Assembly (NCBI GenBank): GCA_017998095.1
Contig: JAGODU010000225.1
Span: 1-5,985, forward strand
Length of the DNA: 5,985 nt
Direction: 5' to 3'
Source: Prolixibacteraceae bacterium
GTDB lineage: Bacteria; Bacteroidota; Bacteroidia; Bacteroidales; Prolixibacteraceae
Numbering within the stretch: the first letter of the stretch is position 1; each line of letters opens with the position of its first letter. The notes under the pieces are model-generated. The model saw only the letters and a list, made by a program, of their open reading frames with translations, was not told the origin of the DNA and ran no database searches. Made by a program: the position numbers and the translations under genes. Below, in pieces: positions 1 through 5,985 of the stretch.

Positions 1-2413
1 GTGAAGGGGTTATCAGTCCGCTGAGACCAATAATATCCACCTTTTCGTTTAAAGCAGCTTCTATAATCTTTTCTGTAGGTATCATCACCCCAAGGTCGAT
101 AACTTCAAAATTGTTACACCCAAGTACTACCCCTACTATGTTTTTTCCGATATCATGAACATCACCCTTCACGGTAGCAAGTAAAACCTTCTTTTGATTT
201 GCCGGCTCATTGCCTGTCTTTTCTTCTTCAATAAATGGCAATAGAAAAGCAACTGCCTTTTTCATAACTCTGGCTGATTTTATTACCTGAGGAAGAAACA
301 TCTTTCCTGAGCCGAACAATTCACCGACTACATTCATGCCACTCATTAGAGGACCTTCGATGATTCTAAGCTTAGGGGAATAATCGTTGAGTATTTCTTC
401 AAGATCAGCTTCAATAAAATCGGCATTTCCCTTTACAAGTGAATGTTCTATTCTTTTCAATACAGGCAGGGAGCGCCATTCGTCTTGGGTAACCACCTGG
501 CCGTTTTGACTTTTATTGTTTTCAGCATAGTCAAGTAAGCGCTGAGTTGCATCGGGACGCCTGTTGAGGACCAGATCTTCAGTTAAAGTGAGCAGCTCTG
601 CTGGTATTTCATCATAAATCTGAAGCATACCGGGATTGACAATACCCATATCAAGTCCTGCTTTTATTGCATGAAACAGGAAAACTGAATGCATTGCTTC
701 CCTGACAGCATCGTTGCCACGGAAGGCAAATGAGATATTGCTTATCCCGCCGCTTACTTTTGCATATTTAAGGTTTTCCTTAATCCATCGGGTTGCCTCT
801 ATGAAATCAACTGCATAGTTGTTGTGTTCTTCAATTCCTGTTCCTATTGAAAGTACGTTAGGATCGAAAATAATATCTTCTGGAGGGAAACCAACTTCTT
901 TAGTTAGTATGTTATAAGCCCTTTGGCAAATATCTTTACGACGTTGCAGAGTATCGGCTTGTCCTGTTTCATCAAAAGCCATCACTACAACTGCTGCTCC
1001 GTATTGCAATATCCTGTGGGCTTGTTCTTTGAATTTCTCTTCCCCTTCTTTCAGGCTGATTGAGTTGACTATCGATTTCCCCTGCAGGCATTGGAGTCCG
1101 GTTTCAATTACATCAAACCTTGATGAGTCAATCATGACAGGCAGCCTTGATATTTCAGGCTCTGACATCATAAGGTTGAGGAAGGTGTGCATTTCCTTTT
1201 TAGCATCAAGCATTGCATCGTCCATGTTGACATCAATTACCTGGGCACCGCCTTCTACCTGGTTGCGTGCTATCGAAAGGGCTTCTTCATATTTACCTTC
1301 GCTGATCAGGCGCGCAAACTTCCTTGACCCTGCTACATTACACCTTTCTCCTATGTTTACAAAGTTTGAGCTTTTACTTATGGTGAGTGGCTCCAGTCCA
1401 CTGAGTTTTGTCTTATGATCAGCGGCATTTCTTTTATGGGGCACTGCCTTTTCTGCCAGTTTTGCAAACTCACGTATATGATCAGGGGTAGTACCGCAGC
1501 ATCCTCCAATGATGTTAACTGTGTTTTTATCAAGGAATTCCTTAATCTGTGATGCCATTATCTCCGGCGTCTCATCATAAAGACCAAAGTGATTTGGCAG
1601 TCCGGCATTAGGATGGGCACTTACAAAAAAAGGAGCCTTTGCAGCAATATTTTCAAGATGAGGCTTCATATCTTTAGCCCCGAGCGAGCAGTTTAAACCT
1701 ATCGACAAAGGTTTAAAATGAGAAAGAGAATTCAGAAATGCTTCAACCGTTTGCCCCGATAAAGTTCGTCCGCTGGCATCGACTATTGTTCCTGAAATCA
1801 TAACAGGAATTTCAATATTCTTTTCTTCAAACACCTCATCAATGGCTATCAGCGCTGCCTTCCCGTTCAATGTATCAAATATTGTTTCTACAATGAGCAA
1901 ATCTACCCCTCCGTCTAACAATCCCCTGACTTGTGTTTTGTACGATTCTTTCATTTCATCGAAAGAAACAGCACGGAATCCCGGATCATTAACATCGGGA
2001 CTAATAGAACAGGTTTTATTTGTTGGTCCAACTGAGCCGGCTACAAAACGAGGCTTTTCAGGAGTAGAATATTTAGCTGCTGTTTCAATGGCTATGCAGG
2101 CAGAAACCTTGTTTAACTCATACGACAGACTTTCTGCTCCATAGTCAGACAGCGAAATAGAAGTAGCATTGAATGTATTTGTTTCAATAATATCTGCCCC
2201 GGCATCAAGATAACGCGAATGTATTTCTTTGATAATATCAGGTCGTGTCAAAGAAAGGATATCATTATTCCCCTTCTGATCTTTTTTAAGAAAATCAAGT
2301 TCAGGCGACCTGTAATCATTTTCTTTCAAATTGTATTGCTGAATCATTGATCCCATTGCGCCATCGAGTACCAACACCCTTTTCTCAAGTTCTTTGCGTA
2401 TATCTTTTCTCAT
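1..2413 (-). CDS. metH: Cobalamin-dependent methionine synthase MetH, N-terminal 804 residues (cut by window edge)
   Basis: This cytoplasmic enzyme moves a methyl group from 5-methyltetrahydrofolate through cobalamin to homocysteine, giving methionine and tetrahydrofolate. The ATG at 2413 fits the family: about 15 residues later comes [12 protein letters not shown], close to the start of E. coli MetH. Residues about 1-325 are the homocysteine-binding domain, with zinc ligands C242 (GLNCSLG) and C305-C306 (GGCCGTTP). Residues about 345-620 are the pterin-binding domain, with [11 protein letters not shown] near 354, [10 protein letters not shown] and MIDSSRF. The helical cobalamin cap follows, then the Rossmann cobalamin domain with DVHDIGKN, where H753 is the lower axial ligand. 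Reading stops inside LSGLITPS; the rest of the cobalamin domain and the reactivation domain lie off the window. These landmarks share one frame, so I see no frameshift. There is no neighbour of the same pathway in view. A second folate or methionine enzyme is ruled out by this domain order. Confidence 0.97.
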   Translation of the reverse strand, partial: MRKDIRKELEKRVLVLDGAMGSMIQQYNLKENDYRSPELDFLKKDQKGNNDILSLTRPDIIKEIHSRYLDAGADIIETNTFNATSISLSDYGAESLSYELNKVSACIAIETAAKYSTPEKPRFVAGSVGPTNKTCSISPDVNDPGFRAVSFDEMKESYKTQVRGLLDGGVDLLIVETIFDTLNGKAALIAIDEVFEEKNIEIPVMISGTIVDASGRTLSGQTVEAFLNSLSHFKPLSIGLNCSLGAKDMKPHLENIAAKAPFFVSAHPNAGLPNHFGLYDETPEIMASQIKEFLDKNTVNIIGGCCGTTPDHIREFAKLAEKAVPHKRNAADHKTKLSGLEPLTISKSSNFVNIGERCNVAGSRKFARLISEGKYEEALSIARNQVEGGAQVIDVNMDDAMLDAKKEMHTFLNLMMSEPEISRLPVMIDSSRFDVIETGLQCLQGKSIVNSISLKEGEEKFKEQAHRILQYGAAVVVMAFDETGQADTLQRRKDICQRAYNILTKEVGFPPEDIIFDPNVLSIGTGIEEHNNYAVDFIEATRWIKENLKYAKVSGGISNISFAFRGNDAVREAMHSVFLFHAIKAGLDMGIVNPGMLQIYDEIPAELLTLTEDLVLNRRPDATQRLLDYAENNKSQNGQVVTQDEWRSLPVLKRIEHSLVKGNADFIEADLEEILNDYSPKLRIIEGPLMSGMNVVGELFGSGKMFLPQVIKSARVMKKAVAFLLPFIEEEKTGNEPANQKKVLLATVKGDVHDIGKNIVGVVLGCNNFEVIDLGVMIPTEKIIEAALNEKVDIIGLSGLITPS

Positions 2414-2482
2414 AATATTCTTCACCCGTCCCTTATTGTTGAAATAAAGGTATACGGTTTTATATTGAATTGTTAATCATGG

Positions 2483-2490
2483 CAAATATA
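2483..2490 (-). promoter_or_regulatory. Possible -7 box of the metH promoter
   Basis: Read on the minus strand this is TATATTTG, a full match to the Bacteroidetes -7 consensus TAnnTTTG. It would give a leader of about 65 bases before the metH ATG. There is no convincing TTG at the usual upstream distance, only an AT-rich stretch, so the call is tentative. The leader is too short and shows no sign of a SAM or cobalamin riboswitch. Confidence 0.3.
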
Positions 2491-2577
2491 ATACAATAGA
2501 GTCTGAGAATAAGGGATATTCGCAAAGTGGATATGGATAAAAGATGATAATGAATAAAAAATTAAGATTGGCAACGT

Positions 2578-2600
2578 AGGGCAACCCTTGTGGTTGCCCT
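2578..2600. terminator. Perfect 9-bp hairpin downstream of the PIN toxin gene; terminator or dispersed palindrome
   Basis: AGGGCAACC and GGTTGCCCT form nine contiguous pairs around the five-base loop CTTGT. It lies about 38 bases beyond the toxin stop codon, a suitable place to end the toxin-antitoxin transcript. On the minus strand the next T-run (six T, 2561-2556) is some 16 bases further on, so it is not a textbook intrinsic terminator, and the plus strand has no T-run. A third partial copy of the arm, GGCAAC at 2570-2575, precedes it. It may instead be a REP-like repeat. Confidence 0.5.
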
Positions 2601-2637
2601 TATAATATATTCACCCTGAAATATATGCCATTTTATG

Positions 2638-3057
2638 TTACTGATCTATGGATGCCAAATATTCCTCAGCAGTCATTACCGGAATTTTTGATTCTTTAAA
2701 ATCTTTTAGATCTCTTGTTATTATGATATCTTGCTCATATTCAACAGCAGAATAATATTGCAATCCATCTTCAAAATCATTAAAGTTGTTATCATTTAAA
2801 GCTAAATCAATTATTTTATCATTTAGGGGTAATACTTTAATCAGGATACGGAATCGTCTTAAAACTTCACGTGCTTCCTGAGTCGATTTAAGTCTGGATA
2901 ATATATAATTAGTATTTGCAAATGTCAGGGCACTAATTGATAATTCAATTTTTTGCTTATCTGCTAAAGAAAATAATTGTGCTGCACTTTTATAAAATGA
3001 TTCCCTTTTAGCTAGTAAATCAATTACGATATTAGTATCTATGAGTATTTTAGTCAT
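2638..3057 (-). CDS. PIN-domain toxin (PIN_3-like, VapC-type putative ribonuclease)
   Basis: This 139-residue protein is a single PIN domain, predicted to be a metal-dependent endoribonuclease acting as the toxin of a type II toxin-antitoxin pair. The N-terminus ILIDTNIVIDLL carries the first acidic residue, D7. The motif NDFEDGLQYYSA gives D94, E96 and D97, and IITRDLKDF gives D116, with D119 nearby. In classical VapC proteins a conserved Glu sits in the second motif; here the equivalent stretch SALTFANTNYIL (about 43-53) has none, as is usual for the PIN_3 branch. The ATG overlaps the antitoxin stop in ATGA, which implies translational coupling and fixes the start. The length is normal for the family. 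Its target RNA cannot be read from the sequence. Confidence 0.9.
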   Translation of the reverse strand: MTKILIDTNIVIDLLAKRESFYKSAAQLFSLADKQKIELSISALTFANTNYILSRLKSTQEAREVLRRFRILIKVLPLNDKIIDLALNDNNFNDFEDGLQYYSAVEYEQDIIITRDLKDFKESKIPVMTAEEYLASIDQ

Positions 3058-3299
3058 TTGTATTTCTCGATTAAAAAGTCAGTATAGCTTTCCTTATAGT
3101 CAAAATCATTTTCCAGTTTAATAACACCACTTAAACTTTCAACTAAAGGGGTAATATCTATCTCTCTGTCTTTTTTTGTATTTAATGAAGAAAGATAGGA
3201 TTCAATTAATCGGGAAAGACTTATTTTATGTGATTTTGCATATTCTTTAGCCTGCTCAATCACGTTTTTATCAACATTCAATGTCAATTTAGTATCCAT
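3054..3299 (-). CDS. Antitoxin of the PIN toxin (DUF6364-like, ribbon-helix-helix type)
   Basis: This 81-residue protein lies directly upstream of the PIN toxin and overlaps it by four bases. The N-terminus TKLTLNVDKNVIEQAKEYAK, then HKISLSRLIESYLSSL, has the pattern of a short beta strand followed by two helices, as in ribbon-helix-helix DNA-binding antitoxins; I recognise it as DUF6364-like. The last 35 or so residues are charged and less structured (ending in YTDFLIEKYK), the usual toxin-binding tail. The expected role is to neutralise the toxin and, with it, to repress the operon. The promoter just upstream has four TACGTA sites that suit a dimeric repressor. The ATG at 3299 is about 14 bases from the predicted transcript start and has no strong Shine-Dalgarno, as is normal in Bacteroidetes. 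Confidence 0.88.
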   Translation of the reverse strand: MDTKLTLNVDKNVIEQAKEYAKSHKISLSRLIESYLSSLNTKKDREIDITPLVESLSGVIKLENDFDYKESYTDFLIEKYK

Positions 3300-3312
3300 A
3301 AAGCATATTGTT

Positions 3313-3383
3313 TACGTACAAAGATAGTAAATCATTACGTAATATTCAATATTCTACGTATTGTATTTTTATTGTTATACGTA
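3313..3383. promoter_or_regulatory. Four TACGTA palindromes, probable operator of the toxin-antitoxin operon
   Basis: Exact TACGTA copies lie at 3313-3318, 3336-3341, 3355-3360 and 3378-3383. Start-to-start distances are 23, 19 and 23 bases, so the array is symmetric about position 3348. The second site extends to the 10-bp palindrome ATTACGTAAT (3334-3343). Sites 1 and 2 flank and occupy the core promoter; sites 3 and 4 lie upstream of it. Autoregulation by the antitoxin or toxin-antitoxin complex is inferred from position and from the habits of such operons. Confidence 0.6.
3319..3349 (-). promoter_or_regulatory. Bacteroidetes-type promoter of the PIN toxin-antitoxin operon
   Basis: On the minus strand TATCTTTG (3326-3319) matches the -7 consensus TAnnTTTG exactly, and TTG (3349-3347) lies 20 bases upstream, where the -33 element belongs. 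Transcription would start near 3312, leaving a leader of roughly 13 bases before the antitoxin ATG at 3299. One TACGTA site lies in the spacer and another abuts the -7 box, so a bound repressor would block RNA polymerase. Confidence 0.65.
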
Positions 3384-3411
3384 ACTTTATCACAAATATC
3401 AGGGAGAAGGT

Positions 3412-3458
3412 AATTATTCGCCGCATTTTTAAGGGGAATATCTAAATTATTCTCCGCA
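3412..3458. repeat. Pair of 14-base direct repeats, one mismatch
   Basis: AATTATTCGCCGCA (3412-3425) recurs as AATTATTCTCCGCA (3445-3458), 13 of 14 identical, with a period of 33 bases. The pair sits between the GH27 stop codon and the toxin-antitoxin promoter. Its role is unknown; no hairpin with a T-run that would terminate the GH27 transcript was seen here. Confidence 0.5.
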
Positions 3459-3468
3459 CGAGTTATTT

Positions 3469-5313
3469 TTAATTCACCTTACTTATCCTAACAAGACGGG
3501 CACCATGATTTCTGACATCTATGGAAAATTTATCTGAATAGATTCCCAAATCTTTCTTATTCCACAGATCACGTACCTTACATTTACCGTTTAATCCCAG
3601 GTCTTTTAAATTAAGAGATATATTCAATGAATCCTGAGGCAAAGTGGCTGAAGGATATTGTGTGAAAACATGAAATTTAACCGTTGCCCCTTCCGGATGC
3701 TCAACACATTCTTCATCCAGACCAGCCCGAGCAGTAAATGTATCGTAACCTTCAGGGATATCATATTCAATGATAGAATTAGAGTGTGTTCCAATTCCAT
3801 CCTGATAACTCTTATTGTCAACTATTAACGTATTTCCCGCAACACTTTTATTTACAGTTGGTGTGCCCCAGCCTGCTGAAGCTTTCACCCATTTAAGGTC
3901 TGTCAGCTTCAAAGTGCCTTTTTTGCCTGTGAGCTTAGGCTCAATCCAATCAGCATGATCCCAGTTGAAATCATCACCACCGTCAGAAACAACCAGGTAT
4001 AGTTTCTTAGAACCTTTTATGTTCACTTTCATTTCAGTGCTTTGCTCACCGGGTTTATAGGTAAGCAGCTTACTGCTGTATATAGCGCGCGACTCTTCAA
4101 TCTTTATCTTATCGGATGAACAAAACAAAGCAGCAAACACATCGCCCGTTTCAGGGTCATCAGCCAGCCATATTGTTCTGTTGCCATCATCGGAATACAA
4201 ACGGTTGTTGGTGCTTTTCTTTGTGATATCAAGCACTTCCTGATTGGTGAGAAGACTGAGGGTAAAATCGTCATTACTTGGTAAATCTCCTCCAAACATC
4301 AATGGCGACCTGAAGATCGTCCACAGGGACATAAGGGTATATTGTTCGTCTTCAGACAGCGATGACATGCGTTCTCCGCCACGTTCACCCCTGATTGATA
4401 TTCTTCCCAGAGGAATCATATCGCAATCGGGCCATGTGCCGGGAGCAATATGCTGATACCATTTCCTGCTTACATCCATCAGATGAGAGATATGCGCCCA
4501 GGTATCCCATACATCATCAACCATACGCCACATGTTGGCATGTTCTTTTACATGTGCAGCAGACTCAATGGGTGTTTCTCCGGGTGAGGTGCTTAGCACA
4601 ACAGGACGACCGCACCTGTCAATAGCGTTACGTATCAGTTCTATCTCAGCCTTATGATATGGGCGGGAAAGATCATCTACCTTTATGAAATCCACTCCCC
4701 AGCTTGCATATAGCTCAAGCAAAGAATTGTAATATTCTTGTGCTCCCGGTTTACCGGCAACTATTGTATAGTTATCACGAAGCCAGGTACATTGTAATTC
4801 AGTTGAATAAATCTGATCGGCAGTTATACCGTTGGTACCTTTTATTGGCAATTTTCGTTCCACGGCAACCTTAGGTATGCCACGCATGATATGTATACCA
4901 AACTTAAGTCCTTTGCTATGTATGTAATCAGCAAGATTTTTAAAACCCATGCCGTTAGCTGCTGACGGGAAACGCCTGATGTCGGGCATGTAACGACCAT
5001 ATTCGTCAATTACGTAACGGGGATCAGTTTGATTATAGCCTCCTGCTTTATCATTTTCAACAAACCATCGGATATCAACCACAATATATTCCCATCCATA
5101 AGCTTTCAGCTTATTGGCCATGTAATCAGCATTAGCCTTTACTTCATGTTCTTCAACTGTAGAACCGTAACAATCCCAGCTGTTCCAGCCCATAGGAGGT
5201 GTTTGCGCCCACTTTTTAAATTCTCCTTTTTTGAAAGTTGTTTCATTGCCCGTTTGAGCAGAACAGTTAAGAAATGCAGCAATTCCGAAGAATATAATTA
5301 GTATTTTTTTCAT
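3469..5313 (-). CDS. Secreted GH27 glycoside hydrolase (alpha-galactosidase or beta-L-arabinopyranosidase type) with NPCBM-like domain
   Basis: This 614-residue enzyme should release terminal alpha-galactose or beta-L-arabinopyranose from glycans in the periplasm or outside the cell. MKKILIIFFGIAAFLNCSA is a signal peptide, probably cut before Q20; the Cys at 17 has a poor lipobox. The GH27 barrel runs from about 36 (PPMGWNSWDCYG) to 365. D213 in FIKVDD is the likely nucleophile and D267 in MWRMVDDVWDTW the likely acid/base. Where classical alpha-galactosidases have a second Asp in the sugar-binding DD pair, VVDIRWF has I81. Residues 366-402 and 565-614 form the C-terminal beta domain; between them lie two NPCBM-like segments in swapped order (406-459, 470-552). 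The frame stays open to an ATG at 5460, but those 49 extra residues come from repeat and promoter DNA, so the ATG at 5313, preceded by an A-rich AAAGGG-containing leader, is preferred. No SusC/SusD neighbour is visible. Confidence 0.93.
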   Translation of the reverse strand: MKKILIIFFGIAAFLNCSAQTGNETTFKKGEFKKWAQTPPMGWNSWDCYGSTVEEHEVKANADYMANKLKAYGWEYIVVDIRWFVENDKAGGYNQTDPRYVIDEYGRYMPDIRRFPSAANGMGFKNLADYIHSKGLKFGIHIMRGIPKVAVERKLPIKGTNGITADQIYSTELQCTWLRDNYTIVAGKPGAQEYYNSLLELYASWGVDFIKVDDLSRPYHKAEIELIRNAIDRCGRPVVLSTSPGETPIESAAHVKEHANMWRMVDDVWDTWAHISHLMDVSRKWYQHIAPGTWPDCDMIPLGRISIRGERGGERMSSLSEDEQYTLMSLWTIFRSPLMFGGDLPSNDDFTLSLLTNQEVLDITKKSTNNRLYSDDGNRTIWLADDPETGDVFAALFCSSDKIKIEESRAIYSSKLLTYKPGEQSTEMKVNIKGSKKLYLVVSDGGDDFNWDHADWIEPKLTGKKGTLKLTDLKWVKASAGWGTPTVNKSVAGNTLIVDNKSYQDGIGTHSNSIIEYDIPEGYDTFTARAGLDEECVEHPEGATVKFHVFTQYPSATLPQDSLNISLNLKDLGLNGKCKVRDLWNKKDLGIYSDKFSIDVRNHGARLVRISKVN

Positions 5314-5428
5314 TTTTCTTTTCCCTTTATTTCTGTAAAGAATATTAAATGCAAAATAAAAAATAAAAATATTCCAGCTAAATATAATGATTTTAAATAT
5401 TGGTTTAAACCAGGAATAATTTTTTTGG
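5314..5428. promoter_or_regulatory. Upstream region of the GH27 gene, AT-rich, with a 12-bp palindrome
   Basis: This very AT-rich stretch should hold the GH27 promoter. Minus-strand TATATTTA (5386-5379) and TTATTTTG (5359-5352) each miss the TAnnTTTG consensus by one base, and neither has a clear upstream TTG, so I do not choose one. TGGTTTAAACCA at 5401-5412 is a perfect 12-bp palindrome and could be an operator. Confidence 0.35.
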
Positions 5429-5553
5429 ATATATGGCGGACTACCAGCATTGGGAGTCACGACCAGCGTGGGGAGGGTCGCTACGATTTTCTACCATACT
5501 GTCGTTCCTGCGGAACTCTTTTTTAGCCCCATCGGGACGGCAATATGGTATGA
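5429..5553. repeat. GC-rich palindromic element, candidate dispersed intergenic repeat
   Basis: This block is clearly richer in G and C than the DNA around it. At 5492-5508 and 5534-5550 two arms pair over 17 positions, with one mismatch and two G-T pairs. Inside are the small hairpin GTTCC-TGC-GGAAC (5504-5516) and CCC-ATC-GGG (5528-5536), so the segment can form either a long stem or a cruciform. The left part has two similar units, GACTACCAGCATTGGG (5439-5454) and ACGACCAGCGTGGGG (5460-5474). Its makeup recalls short palindromic intergenic repeats of Bacteroidetes genomes, from memory and not checked. It begins where the LRR remnant stops. The outer limits are estimates. Confidence 0.55.
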
Positions 5554-5755
5554 TTACTGATTTCAAGCTCCTGCAAAAGCTGAAGCAATCTTTTTTTATT
5601 GAATCGATACCATCAGGCAAAGTAACTGATGTCATTGAACTACATACATTGAATGCACCTTTTCCTATATATTGCACTTCAACCGGTATAAAAACTCAGC
5701 AAGGCTTGTGCAACCATTGAATGTATAATCAGCAATTCTTCCAATCATCGGGAAT
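5548..5755 (-). pseudogene. Remnant of a BspA-like leucine-rich repeat (LRR_5) protein gene, frameshifted
   Basis: About two and a half LRR_5 repeats can be read: IGRIADYTFNGCTSLAEF, then IPVEVQYIGKGAF, MTSVTLPDGIDSIKKDCF and SLKSVIIP. The first piece is in a different frame from the rest. The shift falls at the five-base A-run at 5690-5694 (T-run on the coding strand); one extra T would restore a continuous repeat. There is no credible start: the remnant begins immediately after the stop codon of the HEPN gene. It ends at the palindromic element, after which the frame runs through repeat DNA to a TAG at 5443-5441. Intact relatives are long secreted or surface proteins, so this is a dead internal fragment. 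Confidence 0.7.
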
Positions 5756-5985
5756 TTAATTATTAAGAAGATTATCAATCTCAGATTTTAAGGTAGGCAA
5801 ATGTCTTACAATCGTTCCCCAGATAATTTCATTATCAATTTTATCGTAGCCATGAATCACTCTGTTTCGCATACTTATAATTTGGCGTTTACTTGAAATC
5901 TCAATATTTGAATCTAATTTCTCGATTCTACTCATAGCTTCTCCAATAATTTCAAACTCTCGCTCCACTGCTCTTCTTAGCATTT
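5756..5985 (-). CDS. HepT-like HEPN-domain toxin (DUF86 family), C-terminal part
   Basis: The visible 75 residues or so match the C-terminal two thirds of DUF86/HepT proteins, which are usually about 110-120 residues long. REFEIIGEAMSRI is the family's characteristic helix. MRNRVIHGY contains the HEPN catalytic motif R-x4-H-x-Y (R39, H44, Y46 counted from the Met at 5983), which supports an active toxin. In known HepT-MntA pairs the HEPN protein is an RNase-like toxin and the MntA nucleotidyltransferase inactivates it by adding AMP to the motif Tyr. That Met sits inside the conserved domain, so the true start is probably beyond 5985, where a MntA gene would also be expected. No partner gene lies downstream in the window. 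Confidence 0.85.
   Translation of the reverse strand, partial: MLRRAVEREFEIIGEAMSRIEKLDSNIEISSKRQIISMRNRVIHGYDKIDNEIIWGTIVRHLPTLKSEIDNLLNN

Larger units (their letters stand above)
2414..2637. other. Intergenic region between the PIN toxin gene and metH
   Basis: This stretch of 224 bases holds no gene that I can support on either strand. It contains the metH upstream region and the hairpin at 2578-2600. The rest is AT-rich and has no other strong structure. Confidence 0.7.

Noticed and set aside
1029..1418. Plus-strand open frame of 129 codons, and another at 1842-2144
   Set aside because: Both lie opposite well-conserved metH sequence and encode nothing recognisable.
2414..2482. Possible SAM or cobalamin riboswitch ahead of metH
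   Set aside because: The leader is short and AT-rich, without the conserved boxes or helices of those riboswitches.
3313..3383. CRISPR array reading of the repeated TACGTA motif
   Set aside because: The repeated unit is only six bases with short spacers over a promoter, so operators explain it better.
4244..5301. Several open frames on both strands within the GH27 gene (for example 4395-4625 and 5029-5301 on plus)
   Set aside because: They overlap conserved catalytic-domain sequence and resemble no family; they are by-products of the GH27 reading frame.
3485..5313. Lipoprotein reading of the GH27 signal peptide through the Cys in FLNCSAQ
   Set aside because: Asn directly before the Cys is a poor lipobox, and cleavage at CSA before Gln is a good ordinary signal peptidase site; the point stays open.
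5314..5460. N-terminal extension of 49 residues on the GH27 frame from an ATG at 5460
   Set aside because: It is translated from the GC-rich repeat element and the AT-rich upstream region, has no GH27 similarity, and would bury a good signal peptide that starts at the ATG at 5313.
5433..5720. Plus-strand open frame of 95 codons
   Set aside because: It runs through the palindromic element and antisense to the LRR remnant, with no recognisable domain.

Overview
The window looks like chromosomal DNA of a Bacteroidetes (probably Bacteroidales-type) bacterium. The evidence is AT-rich intergenic DNA, promoter elements of the Bacteroidetes TAnnTTTG type, a secreted GH27 enzyme and BspA-type leucine-rich repeat remnants. 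Species cannot be named from this stretch. Every gene I can support lies on the minus strand, so transcription runs from high to low coordinates.

Layout from high to low coordinate: (1) 5985-5756, the C-terminal part of a HepT-like HEPN toxin whose start lies outside the window; (2) 5755-5548, a frameshifted scrap of a BspA-like leucine-rich repeat gene, ending at (3) a GC-rich palindromic element at about 5429-5553 that resembles a dispersed intergenic repeat; (4) 5313-3469, a complete secreted GH27 glycoside hydrolase (alpha-galactosidase or beta-L-arabinopyranosidase type) carrying what appears to be a circularly permuted NPCBM domain; (5) 3299-2638, a two-gene type II toxin-antitoxin operon (DUF6364-like antitoxin, PIN-domain toxin) with a recognisable promoter and four symmetrically spaced TACGTA sites; (6) a short intergenic stretch with a strong hairpin; (7) 2413-1, metH, cobalamin-dependent methionine synthase, cut by the window edge after residue 804 of about 1230.

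The genes do not form one pathway. metH is core metabolism. The GH27 enzyme probably trims galactose- or arabinopyranose-containing glycans in the periplasm or outside the cell. The PIN and HEPN modules, the broken LRR gene and the palindromic repeats make 2414-5985 look like a rearrangement-prone accessory stretch beside a housekeeping gene. No RNA gene, CRISPR array or transposase was seen. I do not see a wholly new system. The most distinctive signals are the symmetric operator array of the PIN operon, the permuted carbohydrate-binding domain with an active-site Asp-to-Ile change in the GH27 enzyme, and the palindromic element at the end of the LRR remnant.
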